This document shows, one piece after another, positions 8,335-16,929 of a stretch of 64,000 nucleotides of DNA. Origin of the DNA: an uncultured Maribacter sp. (lineage in GTDB: Bacteria; Bacteroidota; Bacteroidia; Flavobacteriales; Flavobacteriaceae). The stretch lies in contig NZ_CANMTX010000005.1 of assembly GCF_947500985.1 (NCBI RefSeq), forward strand, positions 1-64,000, written 5' to 3'. Each line of letters starts with the position of its first letter. The stretch's first letter is position 1. The notes beneath the pieces were generated by a model. The model was given only the letters and a program-made list of their open reading frames with translations, was not told the DNA's origin and made no database searches. Both the position numbers and the translations under genes were made by a program.

Positions 8335-9024
8335 CTACGCTACATTTACCCCGAACAAATGCCCGATCAATGCAGTGATAACCATGGCTACCGTACCCCA
8401 GAAACTAATTCTTAAAACAGCTGTCAGAATATTTGAACCGCCTGCCTTTGCTGCAATAGCACCTAACACCGCTAGAAACAGAACAGCAAAACCATATTGC
8501 ACATATTCCATTTGCTCTAACGGACCAAAATAAGCTACCAGCACAGGTAGCAATCCGCCGAAAACGAAAGATGCACCAGATGACAATGCTGCCAATAACG
8601 GATTTGCCTGTGTAATATCATTAATACCCAGTTCATCTCTAGCATGTGCACCCAAGGCATCATGTGCGGTTAATTGTGTAGCAACTTGTAATGCCAAATC
8701 TGAATCTAAACCGCGCTCTTCATAAATTAAAGCGAGTTCTTTAAGTTCTTCTTCGGGCATTTCTTCTAACTCTTTCATTTCGCGAGCTAAATCGGCTTTT
8801 TCTAAATCTTCTTGCGAACTAACAGATACGTATTCACCTGCTGCCATTGACAAGGCACCTGCAACCAAACCTGCAACGCCTGCTAAAATTATAGGTTCTC
8901 TAGTTGTGCTTGCAGCAGCGACACCAATTACCAAACTTGCTGTAGACAAAATACCATCATTAGCACCAAGTACTGCCGCTCGCAACCAATTACTCCGCGT
9001 ACCATAATGTTTTTCATCTTGCAT
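8335..9024 (-). CDS. VIT1/CCC1-family transporter (iron/manganese)
   Basis: A 229-residue membrane protein of the vacuolar iron transporter family. It opens with the hallmark NWLRAAVLGANDGILSTASLVIG helix (first part of the core), followed by AGLVAGALSMAAGEYVSVSSQ, an acidic cytoplasmic segment (about 75-110) of the sort that binds metal in this family, and three C-terminal membrane helices. Family members carry Fe(II) or Mn(II) out of the cytosol. It lies 28 bp after rpiA on the same strand and is probably co-transcribed; no functional link to rpiA is obvious. Confidence 0.88.
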   Translation of the reverse strand: MQDEKHYGTRSNWLRAAVLGANDGILSTASLVIGVAAASTTREPIILAGVAGLVAGALSMAAGEYVSVSSQEDLEKADLAREMKELEEMPEEELKELALIYEERGLDSDLALQVATQLTAHDALGAHARDELGINDITQANPLLAALSSGASFVFGGLLPVLVAYFGPLEQMEYVQYGFAVLFLAVLGAIAAKAGGSNILTAVLRISFWGTVAMVITALIGHLFGVNVA

Positions 9025-9052
9025 AGTTTGTGAATTTTACTGTAGTTAACTA

Positions 9053-9730
9053 CTATCTCTTTTTTACAATAGCCTTCTTCCCTTTGCCAATAATAACCAA
9101 ATTGGTAGTGGTTAAGAATAAACCGGTTTCTACGATGCCTGGTATTGTTTTTAATTGCTGCTCTAAATCGGTTAGCTTTATATCGGTATCCCAAATATCA
9201 ATATCAACGATATCGTTATTCTCATCGGTTTTATAATCGTCAGCACCCCTCTTTCGCTGTACAGGAGACAATTTCATTGCTTCTAATTCCTTAATAATAA
9301 GTTGTGTAGCAAAGGGTATCGTTTCAATAGGCAATTTGAACTTACCTAGTTTAGCAACATTCTTAGAAGAATCTGCAATAATAATATTCATATCAGAATT
9401 ATGGGCGACGATTTTTTCACGTAGTAACGCTCCGCCTCCGCCTTTGATCAATTGAAAGTCTTCATCGACCTCATCGGCACCATCAATGGTAACATCTAAT
9501 CTTTTTGCTTCTGCAAGGGTAATCACATGTATACCCAGTTTTTTTGCCAATTTTTCAGTCTCGTCAGAAGTTGCAACGGCTTTGATTTTTAATCCGTTTA
9601 ATACCATTTCGCCTATTGCCTCTATCATATAAAATGCAGTAGACCCAGTGCCTAGACCAACGGTCATTCCAGATTTTATATATTTTACCGCTTCTAATGC
9701 TGCTACTTTCTTCTCGTTTACCGCGCTCAC
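9053..9730 (-). CDS. rpiA: Ribose-5-phosphate isomerase A
   Basis: A 225-residue cytosolic isomerase interconverting ribose 5-phosphate and ribulose 5-phosphate. Diagnostic stretches are GLGTGSTAFYMIEAIGE (about 21-37), DGADEVD near 85 and KGGGGALLREKIVA near 95, which form the phosphate-binding and catalytic loops. Length is normal for RpiA. With tkt and fsa a few kilobases away it supplies the non-oxidative pentose-phosphate pathway. The stop is followed 28 bp later by the VIT1-type gene. Confidence 0.95.
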   Translation of the reverse strand: MSAVNEKKVAALEAVKYIKSGMTVGLGTGSTAFYMIEAIGEMVLNGLKIKAVATSDETEKLAKKLGIHVITLAEAKRLDVTIDGADEVDEDFQLIKGGGGALLREKIVAHNSDMNIIIADSSKNVAKLGKFKLPIETIPFATQLIIKELEAMKLSPVQRKRGADDYKTDENNDIVDIDIWDTDIKLTDLEQQLKTIPGIVETGLFLTTTNLVIIGKGKKAIVKKR

Positions 9731-9860
9731 TTTTTGGTTGTATTATGGTTATTTGGCTATAAAGATATTTAGAATTAATTGATAGCATTCATCAAAGCAT
9801 TAAGTAATGCCTAAAATTTTGTGATGAACACTTCGCTAATAATTATCTAAAAGGAAGATC

Positions 9861-10733
9861 TTAATGACTGATACTGATGTTATTTTCAATTAATTGTAAT
9901 GATAACATTGGCACATGGCAGCAGAAAATTGATTTACCAATAATATAATCATTGCACAATTTTCTTAAATAACTATTTGTATTGTTAGACATAACAAGTA
10001 GCTGACAATTAGTATGATCAACATACCTTTTTAAAGTGGTTGTTAAAGAATGTTCGGTATCTAATTTGTAGAAATTATGATATATAGACCCTAGTTTTTC
10101 AGCTATAATCTCATGATTTATATGTTGTAACTCTGTGATCTGAGGCATCGCATTTTGAATACTTGCAATTTGTACCGTACTATTAAAATACCGTGCAAAT
10201 TCTACTACCGGGCTTAATTCATCGCTCTTAAATAAATGGTTGAGTTCTGATACAACAGAAATCGAATGTAAGTTTTCAAAAACTGCCCTTGGCGGTATTA
10301 CCATTACCGGACATTTATCGACATGGTTTAATATTCTTACCGTATTTCTTCCCAAGAAAATAGATTCATCATCTGAACCACCGCTGGCACTCATAATTAC
10401 AAAATCTATGTGCTGTTTTTCTACTACTTCTTTCACTTCGTCAATAAGCATTGAGAAGCTAGATATCGTTTTATACTTATGAAGCGGATTTTTATACTCT
10501 TTTTTGACGCGTTGAAGGTTTTTTTTCAATGCTTTTTCTGATGCTGTTTGCGCAGAATAATCTTTGGCGGCATCTGATACTCTCCCCGCCATTAAGCGGT
10601 TACTATGTAATTCTGGAGTGTAGGCATTTAAAAAGTGGAATACACATTCAGATTCTGCGAATAATTGCAAGGCATACTTTATAGCATTCCATGCTGCTAG
10701 TGAAAAATCAGTCGGTATTAATATATTTTTCAT
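9861..10733 (-). CDS. Universal stress protein, tandem UspA domains
   Basis: A 290-residue cytosolic protein with two Usp domains. The first begins NILIPTDFSLAAWNAIKYAL and has the nucleotide-binding-like segment SASGGSDDESIFLGRNTVRIL; the second half (about 150-285) is more diverged. The molecular role of such proteins is usually unclear, but they are linked to stress survival and often to low oxygen. A promoter with an FNR-like palindrome (10787-10800) stands 18 nt before the predicted leader's end. The gene is therefore probably part of the same oxygen regulon as the cco genes. The gene for that regulator lies directly upstream on the same strand. Confidence 0.88.
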   Translation of the reverse strand: MKNILIPTDFSLAAWNAIKYALQLFAESECVFHFLNAYTPELHSNRLMAGRVSDAAKDYSAQTASEKALKKNLQRVKKEYKNPLHKYKTISSFSMLIDEVKEVVEKQHIDFVIMSASGGSDDESIFLGRNTVRILNHVDKCPVMVIPPRAVFENLHSISVVSELNHLFKSDELSPVVEFARYFNSTVQIASIQNAMPQITELQHINHEIIAEKLGSIYHNFYKLDTEHSLTTTLKRYVDHTNCQLLVMSNNTNSYLRKLCNDYIIGKSIFCCHVPMLSLQLIENNISISH

Positions 10734-10756
10734 AAATGAGACACATCATTTGATGA

Positions 10757-10800
10757 TAAATGTAGCCTCCCTACAGAACTGAAACTATGACATTTATCAG
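10757..10800 (-). promoter_or_regulatory. FNR-like site and promoter of uspA
   Basis: ATGAC-N4-ATCAG palindrome at 10787-10800 (centre 10793.5). On the minus strand a TACATTTA box at 10764-10757 starts 29.5 bp from the centre, placing the site near -41.5. Predicted start of transcription is about 10751, leader about 18 nt. Confidence 0.7.
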
Positions 10801-10813
10801 AATACTAAAAAAT

Positions 10814-11503
10814 TTAAAATCCGTCAGCTAGTTCCTGCAACATCTCCTCTTCTACGATTCCAATCTTTTTACCTTCTGTCTTTATGAGTCCTTTTTTCTT
10901 AAACTCAGAAATCATACGAATTAAAGATTCTGTTGCCGCACCAACAATATTTGCATAATCATCTCTACTAAGTGTCAATAATAGAAATCCATTTTCGTCT
11001 TCACTATAATTTTTCTTCAAATAAACAAATGCCTCTGCCAAACGTTGTTTAACAGTTTTTTGAGACATGTTTACAATGACATCATCTGCTTCTTTTAAAT
11101 CATGCGCCATATGTCGCAATACTTCTAAAGAAAAATAAGGGTTGGTATTCAATGTATTTGTAATGATCTCTTTAGGTATAAAACAAACCTCCATATCATT
11201 AATAGCGGTAGCACTTAAGTTGGTAAAATCTTCTGCAATTACAGAACGCTGCCCCATTATCTCACCTTTATTGGTCAATTTTACAATTTGTTCTTTACCA
11301 TTACTACTTAATTTAGACAACTTAGAAACTCCATCACGTACGCAAAATACACCATCAAGCTTCTGCCCCTCTATAAATAAAGCCTCTCCTTTTTTAATCT
11401 TCTTAGAGGTTTTAGAGTCTGCCACCTTTTTTAATTCGTCTTTGCTTAACGCACGGAGCGAATTAAACTGTCGGATAATGCAATTTTCACATCTACTTTC
11501 CAT
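10814..11503 (-). CDS. Crp/Fnr-family regulator, FNR-like (oxygen sensor candidate)
   Basis: A 229-residue Crp/Fnr protein: cyclic-nucleotide-binding-like beta roll (about 20-130), long dimer helix, and a C-terminal winged helix. Cysteines C5 and C8 form a CENC motif at the N terminus, and C107 in EVCFIPKE aligns with the FNR cluster ligand C122; C54 is a possible fourth ligand. The recognition helix reads GAATESLIR, keeping the Glu and Arg that in FNR (GLTVETISR) read the half-site. This fits binding to the RTGAY-N4-RTCAY sites of this window. One of those sites lies in its own promoter, shared with the divergent ccoI, so autoregulation is likely. Iron-sulfur sensing is inference. Confidence 0.85.
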   Translation of the reverse strand: MESRCENCIIRQFNSLRALSKDELKKVADSKTSKKIKKGEALFIEGQKLDGVFCVRDGVSKLSKLSSNGKEQIVKLTNKGEIMGQRSVIAEDFTNLSATAINDMEVCFIPKEIITNTLNTNPYFSLEVLRHMAHDLKEADDVIVNMSQKTVKQRLAEAFVYLKKNYSEDENGFLLLTLSRDDYANIVGAATESLIRMISEFKKKGLIKTEGKKIGIVEEEMLQELADGF

Positions 11504-11525
11504 AGCTTCATAAATTAATCTTAGA

Positions 11526-11599
11526 CAAAATTAAACAAGCTTATAATTGTAGTAACTGACAATTATCATGTTTTAAAAACTGTATCATTTTCACCTTTG
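11526..11599. promoter_or_regulatory. Divergent FNR-like site between fnr-like gene and ccoI
   Basis: CTGAC-N4-ATCAT at 11556-11569 (centre 11562.5). To the left a perfect TAATTTTG box (minus strand, 11533-11526) and to the right CACCTTTG (11592-11599) both begin 29.5 bp from the centre. One palindrome can thus sit near -41.5 for both the regulator gene and ccoI. Confidence 0.75.
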
Positions 11600-11621
11600 T
11601 AATTATTATTCTTTAATATTT

Positions 11622-14018
11622 ATGCAGGCAACTAATTGTTTTCATTGTGGTGATCCTTGTGATAGACAACTTATAACATTTGATAAAAAATCATTTTGTT
11701 GTGCTGGTTGTAAAACCGTTTATGAAATATTTTCAACAAACGACTTGTCTCACTATTATGAACTTCAAGCTGCTGCAGGCTCTACACCTGATGTCATTGA
11801 AGGTAAATATGATTTTCTAGACAACGAAGAGATCATAGCTAAACTAACAGAATTCAATGATGGCAATATTCAAATCATCAACCTATATATACCTACTATT
11901 CATTGTAGCTCGTGTATTTGGATTTTAGAGAACTTGAACAAGCTTAATAAGAATGTAACTAATTCTCAAGTAGATTTTCCGAAGAAAACAATTCGTATTA
12001 CCTACAAACAAGAGGGTTTCAGCTTAAAAGAGCTCGTCTTACTTTTGGCTAAAATTGGATATGAACCTTATATTTCTTTAGAAGATTTTGACGGTAAAAA
12101 GAAGGTCTCTGATAAAACCTTAATTTACAAACTAGGTGTTGCTGGTTTTGCTTTTGGTAATGTCATGTTTCTCTCTTTTCCTGAATATTTCGACTTAAAT
12201 TCAAGCGCCACTTCTGGCGGTGAATATTGGTTAAATAAATACCAAGACTTATTTCGATGGATGATGTTCATTTTCTCGTTACCCGTAATGTTCTATGCTG
12301 GATGGGACTATTTCGTATCGGCATACAAAGGTCTATGGGCTAAGCTTTTAAATATTGATGTGCCAATAGCTCTTGGTATTTTAGTATTATTTCTAAGAAG
12401 TACCTACGATATCGCTTTTAATTTAGGTAGCGGATTCTTCGATTCCCTTACCGGACTCGTATTTTTTCTACTACTAGGTAAATTTTTTCAACAAAGAACG
12501 TATAGCTTTTTATCATTTGAGCGCGATTACAAATCATACTTCCCCATTGCCATTACTAGACTAAACTTAAAAGGTAAAGAAGAAACTGTGCCTGTTCAAG
12601 AAATTGAAAAGGGAGACAGAATATTGATCCGTAATGAAGAAATGATTCCTGTAGATGGCACTCTAGTGTACGGTAATGCACAAATTGACTACAGTTTTGT
12701 TTCTGGTGAATCTGAACCCGTTTCTAAAAATATTGGAGAACAAGTTTTTGCCGGTGGAAAGCAACTCAACGGTGTCATTGAAATGATTGCTTTAAAATCA
12801 GTATCACAAAGCTATTTGACACAGTTATGGGGAAATGCCATTTTTAAGACAGACAAGGTTACAGCTTTTCAAAACCTTACGGATAGTATTGGTAAACGTT
12901 TTACCATTGCCGTACTTTCTATTGCATTTATTGCTACTGCTTTTTGGTTATTCTATGACCCTTCTAAAGCCATGAACGTTTTTACGGCAGTATTGATTAT
13001 AGCTTGCCCATGCGCAATAGCATTAGCCTCACCATTTACCTTGGGGAATATGCTACGTATTTTTGGTAAGAAAAAATTCTATATTAAAGACACCCAAACC
13101 ATTGAGCGCTTAGCAAAAATAGATACTGCAATTTTTGATAAAACAGGAACCATTACAACCACCCAAAAAAGCACGGCGCACTACGAAGGTATGCCTTTAA
13201 CACCCGATGAAGAATCGATACTTAAGAATACGATCAGAGCTTCTAACCACCCTTTAAGCAGATCTTTATATGATCTACTTAAAGAACAGAATATCATAAC
13301 TTTAGATGAGTACGAAGAGCATATTGGAAAAGGGCTAGAAAGCTCTAAAGATGATATAAATATGAAGATTGGTTCTGCAAATTTTGTAGGTAAAGGCACC
13401 TCAGAAAATTTGCTCGACACCTCTATTTATATTAGCTCTAATAATGCTTATAGAGGCAGATACGTTTTTCAAAATCAATATAGAGACGGACTCTCTTCTG
13501 TATTCCAAAACATGTCAGAAACGTTAAACCTGGCGATACTTTCTGGTGATAATGAAGGAGAAAAAGAAAGATTAGAGGCATTGCTGCCAAAATTGACTCC
13601 GCTTTACTTCAATCAAAAACCCGAAACGAAACTAGAATTTATAAAATCTTTACAAGATCAAGGTAAAAAAGTACTGATGGTAGGCGACGGCTTAAATGAT
13701 GCCGGTGCACTTGCCCAAAGTAACGTGGGTATTGCCATTTCAGAAAACATCAATGTCTTCTCGCCTGCTTGTGATGCCATCTTAGATGCTACCAAATTTC
13801 AGCAACTCTACAGCTATATTTTAGCTTCTAAAAAAGCTATACGCATTATTAAAATGAGCTTTATATTATCATTGCTTTATAACTGTGTGGGTCTATACTT
13901 TGCCATTACAGGACAGTTAGAGCCCGTAATAGCTGCAATTCTAATGCCTTTAAGCTCTATTAGCATCGTTATTTTTACTACGTTAATGACGAACCTCATT
14001 GGTAGAAAACTTCCCTAA
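11622..14018 (+). CDS. ccoI: Copper P1B-type ATPase for cbb3 oxidase assembly (CcoI/FixI)
   Basis: A 798-residue heavy-metal P-type ATPase. The N terminus has a cysteine-rich metal-binding segment (CFHCGDPC at 5-12, CCAGC near 28) and an HMA domain with C95-SS-C98. Then come the membrane helices, the CPC metal site near 463, phosphorylation site DKTGT (D506), the SNHPLS motif and hinge GDGLNDAGAL near 688. It exports copper across the inner membrane for insertion into the CuB centre of cbb3 oxidase. Context supports this: the cco operon follows 300 bp downstream, although that operon has its own promoter. Transcription is probably driven from the FNR-like site shared with the divergent regulator gene. 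Confidence 0.93.
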   Translation: MQATNCFHCGDPCDRQLITFDKKSFCCAGCKTVYEIFSTNDLSHYYELQAAAGSTPDVIEGKYDFLDNEEIIAKLTEFNDGNIQIINLYIPTIHCSSCIWILENLNKLNKNVTNSQVDFPKKTIRITYKQEGFSLKELVLLLAKIGYEPYISLEDFDGKKKVSDKTLIYKLGVAGFAFGNVMFLSFPEYFDLNSSATSGGEYWLNKYQDLFRWMMFIFSLPVMFYAGWDYFVSAYKGLWAKLLNIDVPIALGILVLFLRSTYDIAFNLGSGFFDSLTGLVFFLLLGKFFQQRTYSFLSFERDYKSYFPIAITRLNLKGKEETVPVQEIEKGDRILIRNEEMIPVDGTLVYGNAQIDYSFVSGESEPVSKNIGEQVFAGGKQLNGVIEMIALKSVSQSYLTQLWGNAIFKTDKVTAFQNLTDSIGKRFTIAVLSIAFIATAFWLFYDPSKAMNVFTAVLIIACPCAIALASPFTLGNMLRIFGKKKFYIKDTQTIERLAKIDTAIFDKTGTITTTQKSTAHYEGMPLTPDEESILKNTIRASNHPLSRSLYDLLKEQNIITLDEYEEHIGKGLESSKDDINMKIGSANFVGKGTSENLLDTSIYISSNNAYRGRYVFQNQYRDGLSSVFQNMSETLNLAILSGDNEGEKERLEALLPKLTPLYFNQKPETKLEFIKSLQDQGKKVLMVGDGLNDAGALAQSNVGIAISENINVFSPACDAILDATKFQQLYSYILASKKAIRIIKMSFILSLLYNCVGLYFAITGQLEPVIAAILMPLSSISIVIFTTLMTNLIGRKLP

Positions 14019-14253
14019 TCAGATAGCTGTTACGAGTATTGTTTCATGTAAAAAATTATAATCAGATGGTATTGTATTCTGCGATTTACATTCATCTTTT
14101 CATAAAATATGACATCATATATTTTAACATAAATACAATTAAACACCTCGCATCTATAAACTACTCAACTCATTTATATACAATACTTAACAGGTATTCT
14201 CCTCATGCTCCACGTCCCAAAATATTTAAGTTTTTTAAGAAAATTTTTAAAGT
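14019..14253. other. AT-rich intergenic region before cco operon
   Basis: About 235 bp of very AT-rich DNA between ccoI and the cco promoter. Open frames here (14039 onward, 14205 onward) have poor composition and no recognisable family, and I do not treat them as genes. No terminator hairpin was recognised after ccoI. Confidence 0.5.
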
Positions 14254-14297
14254 ATGACAATTGTCATTTTCTAAGGTTTACAACCCACTTATTTTTA
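14254..14297 (+). promoter_or_regulatory. FNR-like site and promoter of the cco operon
   Basis: Perfect palindrome ATGAC-AATT-GTCAT at 14254-14267 (centre 14260.5). TATTTTTA at 14290-14297 begins 29.5 bp downstream, so the site lies near -41.5. Transcription would begin near 14302, 15 nt before ccoS. Confidence 0.8.
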
Positions 14298-14316
14298 CAT
14301 CATAATTCAGGTAGGT

Positions 14317-14526
14317 ATGAGTGTTATTTATGTTTTACTAGGTATAAGTCTAGTGGTGGCGATAATTTTTTTCGTCGCTTTTATTGTATCGGTAAAGCAA
14401 GGTCAATATGATGATTCTTACACACCTTCTGTACGTATGCTTTTTGATGATGAACTGGTTAAACCTAAGAAGACCAGTACCAAAGAGTTCAAACAAGAAA
14501 AAATCCAACTAAATAAACAAGTATAA
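14317..14526 (+). CDS. ccoS: cbb3-type oxidase assembly protein CcoS
   Basis: A 69-residue protein with one N-terminal membrane helix (about 4-26), then the CcoS signature: a short charged stretch with QYDDSYTPSVRMLFDDE. CcoS is needed for cofactor insertion into cbb3 oxidase. It opens the operon and stops 2 bp before ccoNO. A GGTAGGT stretch precedes the chosen ATG. Confidence 0.9.
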   Translation: MSVIYVLLGISLVVAIIFFVAFIVSVKQGQYDDSYTPSVRMLFDDELVKPKKTSTKEFKQEKIQLNKQV

Positions 14527-14528
14527 TT

Positions 14529-16727
14529 ATGGAAGTACAGCAGTTTTATTACGATAACAAAATCGTGAAAAATTTCCTTTATGCAACCATGTTCTGGGGT
14601 GTTGTGGGAATGTCTGTAGGCTTATTATTAGCCTTTATGTTCATTTTTCCCAATGTAACCGATGGTATACCGTGGTTAAGTTTTGGTCGTTTACGCCCAT
14701 TACATACCAATGCGGTAATTTTTGCATTTGTAGGGAATGCTATTTTTGCGGGAGTCTACTACTCCACTCAACGTTTACTAAAGGCGCGTATGTTTAGCGA
14801 TTTTCTTAGTAAACTTAATTTTTGGGGCTGGCAAGCAATTATTGTTTCTGCGGCAATTACGCTACCTCTAGGTTATACCAGTTCTAAGGAATACGCTGAA
14901 CTTGAATGGCCTATTGATATTGCTATCGCAATAATTTGGGTTGCTTTTGGTGTTAACCTTATTGGTACCATGATCAAAAGAAGACAACGCCACCTGTATG
15001 TGGCTATCTGGTTTTATCTAGCCACTTTTGTAACTGTTGCGGTACTTCATATTTTTAACAACTTAGAATTACCCGTGAGTGCTTTAAAAAGTTACTCAGT
15101 ATATGCAGGTGTTCAAGATGCCTTAGTACAATGGTGGTACGGGCATAATGCGGTCGCGTTTTTCTTGACTACTCCGTTCCTTGGTCTTATGTACTACTTT
15201 GTGCCTAAAGCGGCTAATAGACCTGTGTACTCTTATAGATTATCTATTGTTCACTTCTGGTCATTAATTTTTATATATATCTGGGCAGGACCTCACCACT
15301 TATTATATTCTGCTTTGCCAGATTGGGCTCAGAATTTAGGGGTTGCTTTCTCAATTATGCTATTAGCTCCATCTTGGGGTGGTATGATTAACGGACTTCT
15401 AACTTTAAGAGGTGCTTGGGATAAAGTACGTACCGATCCTGTTTTAAAATTTATGGTTGTTGCAATTACCGGTTATGGTATGGCAACCTTTGAAGGACCA
15501 TTACTTTCTCTTAAAAACGTAAATGCAATTGCCCACTTTAGTGATTGGATTATTGCCCACGTACATGTTGGTGCATTGGCATGGAACGGGTTCTTAACCT
15601 TTGGTATGATTTACTGGTTGGTTCCAAGAATGACAAAAACCAAATTGTTCTCTATTGGTTTGGCAAACTTCCATTTCTGGATTGGTACTTTGGGTATAAT
15701 ACTTTATACATTACCTATGTATGTAGCTGGGTTTACCCAAGCTCTAATGTGGAAAGACTTTAATCCTGACGGGACTTTAGTTTACGGTAACTTCTTAGAA
15801 ACAGTACACGAAATTATGCCTATGTATTGGATGCGTGCCATTGGTGGTAGCCTTTATATAGTGGGTGCTTGTGTTATGATTTACAACGTAGTTCGTACCA
15901 TTAAAGCTGGTAGTACTATAGAAGATGAATTGGCTGAAGCAGCTGCACTTACTGTTGTTTCTAAACGTAGAACAGCTGGCGAAACTTTCCATACCTGGTT
16001 AGAACGTAAACCTATCCAGTTAACCATTTTAGCTACTGTAGCTATTTTGATTGGTGGTATTATACAAATTGTGCCTACCATTTTAGTAAAATCTAACATA
16101 CCAACAATTACCAGTGTAAAACCATATACGCCTTTAGAACTAGAAGGTCGTGATCTTTATATTAGAGAGGGTTGTGTAAACTGTCACTCTCAGATGGTGC
16201 GTCCGTTTAGAAGTGAGGTAGAACGTTATGGTGAATATGCTAAAGCTGGTGAATTTGTATATGATCACCCATTCCTTTGGGGTAGTAAACGTACTGGTCC
16301 AGATTTATTAAGAGTTGGTGGTAAGTACTCTGATAACTGGCACTTAAACCATATGTACGATCCTCAAAGTACCTCTTCTGGTTCTATCATGCCTTCATAC
16401 TCTTGGATGGTTCGTGACGAGCATGACCGTAGCAATATACAAACCAAAATGGAAGCTATGGTAACCTTGGGTGTTCCTTATTCTGATGAAGAAATTGAAA
16501 ATGCATATGCTCTTATGGATGCACAGGCTGAGAAAATCGAAAATAACTTATATAGTGATCCCGATTTTGCAAGATCTTATGAAGCAGATAAAAAATATGC
16601 TGCAGAAAACGGTGAGGAATTCATAGAAATGAGAGACCGCGAAATTGTATCCTTAATTGCCTACCTACAAAGATTAGGTACAGACATTAAGGTCAAAGAA
16701 ACTGGTGAAATATTATCTGACAACTAA
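14529..16727 (+). CDS. ccoN: cbb3-type cytochrome c oxidase, fused CcoN-CcoO
   Basis: A 732-residue fusion. Residues 1 to about 480 are the CcoN haem-copper subunit, with many membrane helices and the histidine ligands in PLHTNAVIF, WWYGHNAVAFFLT and IIAHVHVGALAWNG. After a membrane segment near 500 comes the CcoO part, with the haem c motif CVNCH in REGCVNCHSQMVRPF and GSIMPSYSWM as likely Met ligand region. The complex reduces oxygen at very low concentration and pumps protons at the inner membrane. Fusion of the two subunits is known in Bacteroidetes. The gene lies in the ccoS-NO-Q-P operon. Confidence 0.95.
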   Translation: MEVQQFYYDNKIVKNFLYATMFWGVVGMSVGLLLAFMFIFPNVTDGIPWLSFGRLRPLHTNAVIFAFVGNAIFAGVYYSTQRLLKARMFSDFLSKLNFWGWQAIIVSAAITLPLGYTSSKEYAELEWPIDIAIAIIWVAFGVNLIGTMIKRRQRHLYVAIWFYLATFVTVAVLHIFNNLELPVSALKSYSVYAGVQDALVQWWYGHNAVAFFLTTPFLGLMYYFVPKAANRPVYSYRLSIVHFWSLIFIYIWAGPHHLLYSALPDWAQNLGVAFSIMLLAPSWGGMINGLLTLRGAWDKVRTDPVLKFMVVAITGYGMATFEGPLLSLKNVNAIAHFSDWIIAHVHVGALAWNGFLTFGMIYWLVPRMTKTKLFSIGLANFHFWIGTLGIILYTLPMYVAGFTQALMWKDFNPDGTLVYGNFLETVHEIMPMYWMRAIGGSLYIVGACVMIYNVVRTIKAGSTIEDELAEAAALTVVSKRRTAGETFHTWLERKPIQLTILATVAILIGGIIQIVPTILVKSNIPTITSVKPYTPLELEGRDLYIREGCVNCHSQMVRPFRSEVERYGEYAKAGEFVYDHPFLWGSKRTGPDLLRVGGKYSDNWHLNHMYDPQSTSSGSIMPSYSWMVRDEHDRSNIQTKMEAMVTLGVPYSDEEIENAYALMDAQAEKIENNLYSDPDFARSYEADKKYAAENGEEFIEMRDREIVSLIAYLQRLGTDIKVKETGEILSDN

Positions 16728-16737
16728 AACTAAAATC

Positions 16738-16929
16738 ATGTTCAAATTTGTAAAAGGTTACATGGAAACTATAGAGGGTGTAGCAACCTACCCCATGATA
16801 TCATTACTTATCTTCTTTGTGTTTTTCACATTGTTATTTTGGTGGGTAATTACAGCCTCAAAATCATATATTAAAGAAGTTAGCGAATTGCCTTTAGAAG
16901 AAGATAACCAACAAAACAACCAATTATGA
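16738..16929 (+). CDS. ccoQ: CcoQ/FixQ-like small subunit of cbb3 oxidase
   Basis: A 63-residue protein starting at ATG 16738 (MFKFVKGYME), after the ccoNO stop. A longer in-frame opening at 16705 would overlap ccoNO and adds no family sequence. One membrane helix (about 18-40, ISLLIFFVFFTLLFWW) is followed by a short acidic tail. Position between ccoNO and ccoP, and size, identify it as the CcoQ-type subunit thought to stabilise the complex. Its last 4 bp (ATGA) overlap the ccoP start. Confidence 0.8.
   Translation: MFKFVKGYMETIEGVATYPMISLLIFFVFFTLLFWWVITASKSYIKEVSELPLEEDNQQNNQL

Noticed and set aside
14039..14257. Open frame of about 72 codons between ccoI and the cco promoter
   Set aside because: Very AT-rich, Lys/Ile/Tyr-biased translation with no family resemblance, and it runs into the FNR-like operator.
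16705..16737. Longer start for ccoQ
   Set aside because: The extension lies inside the end of ccoNO and adds residues not seen in CcoQ proteins; ATG 16738 follows the ccoNO stop.
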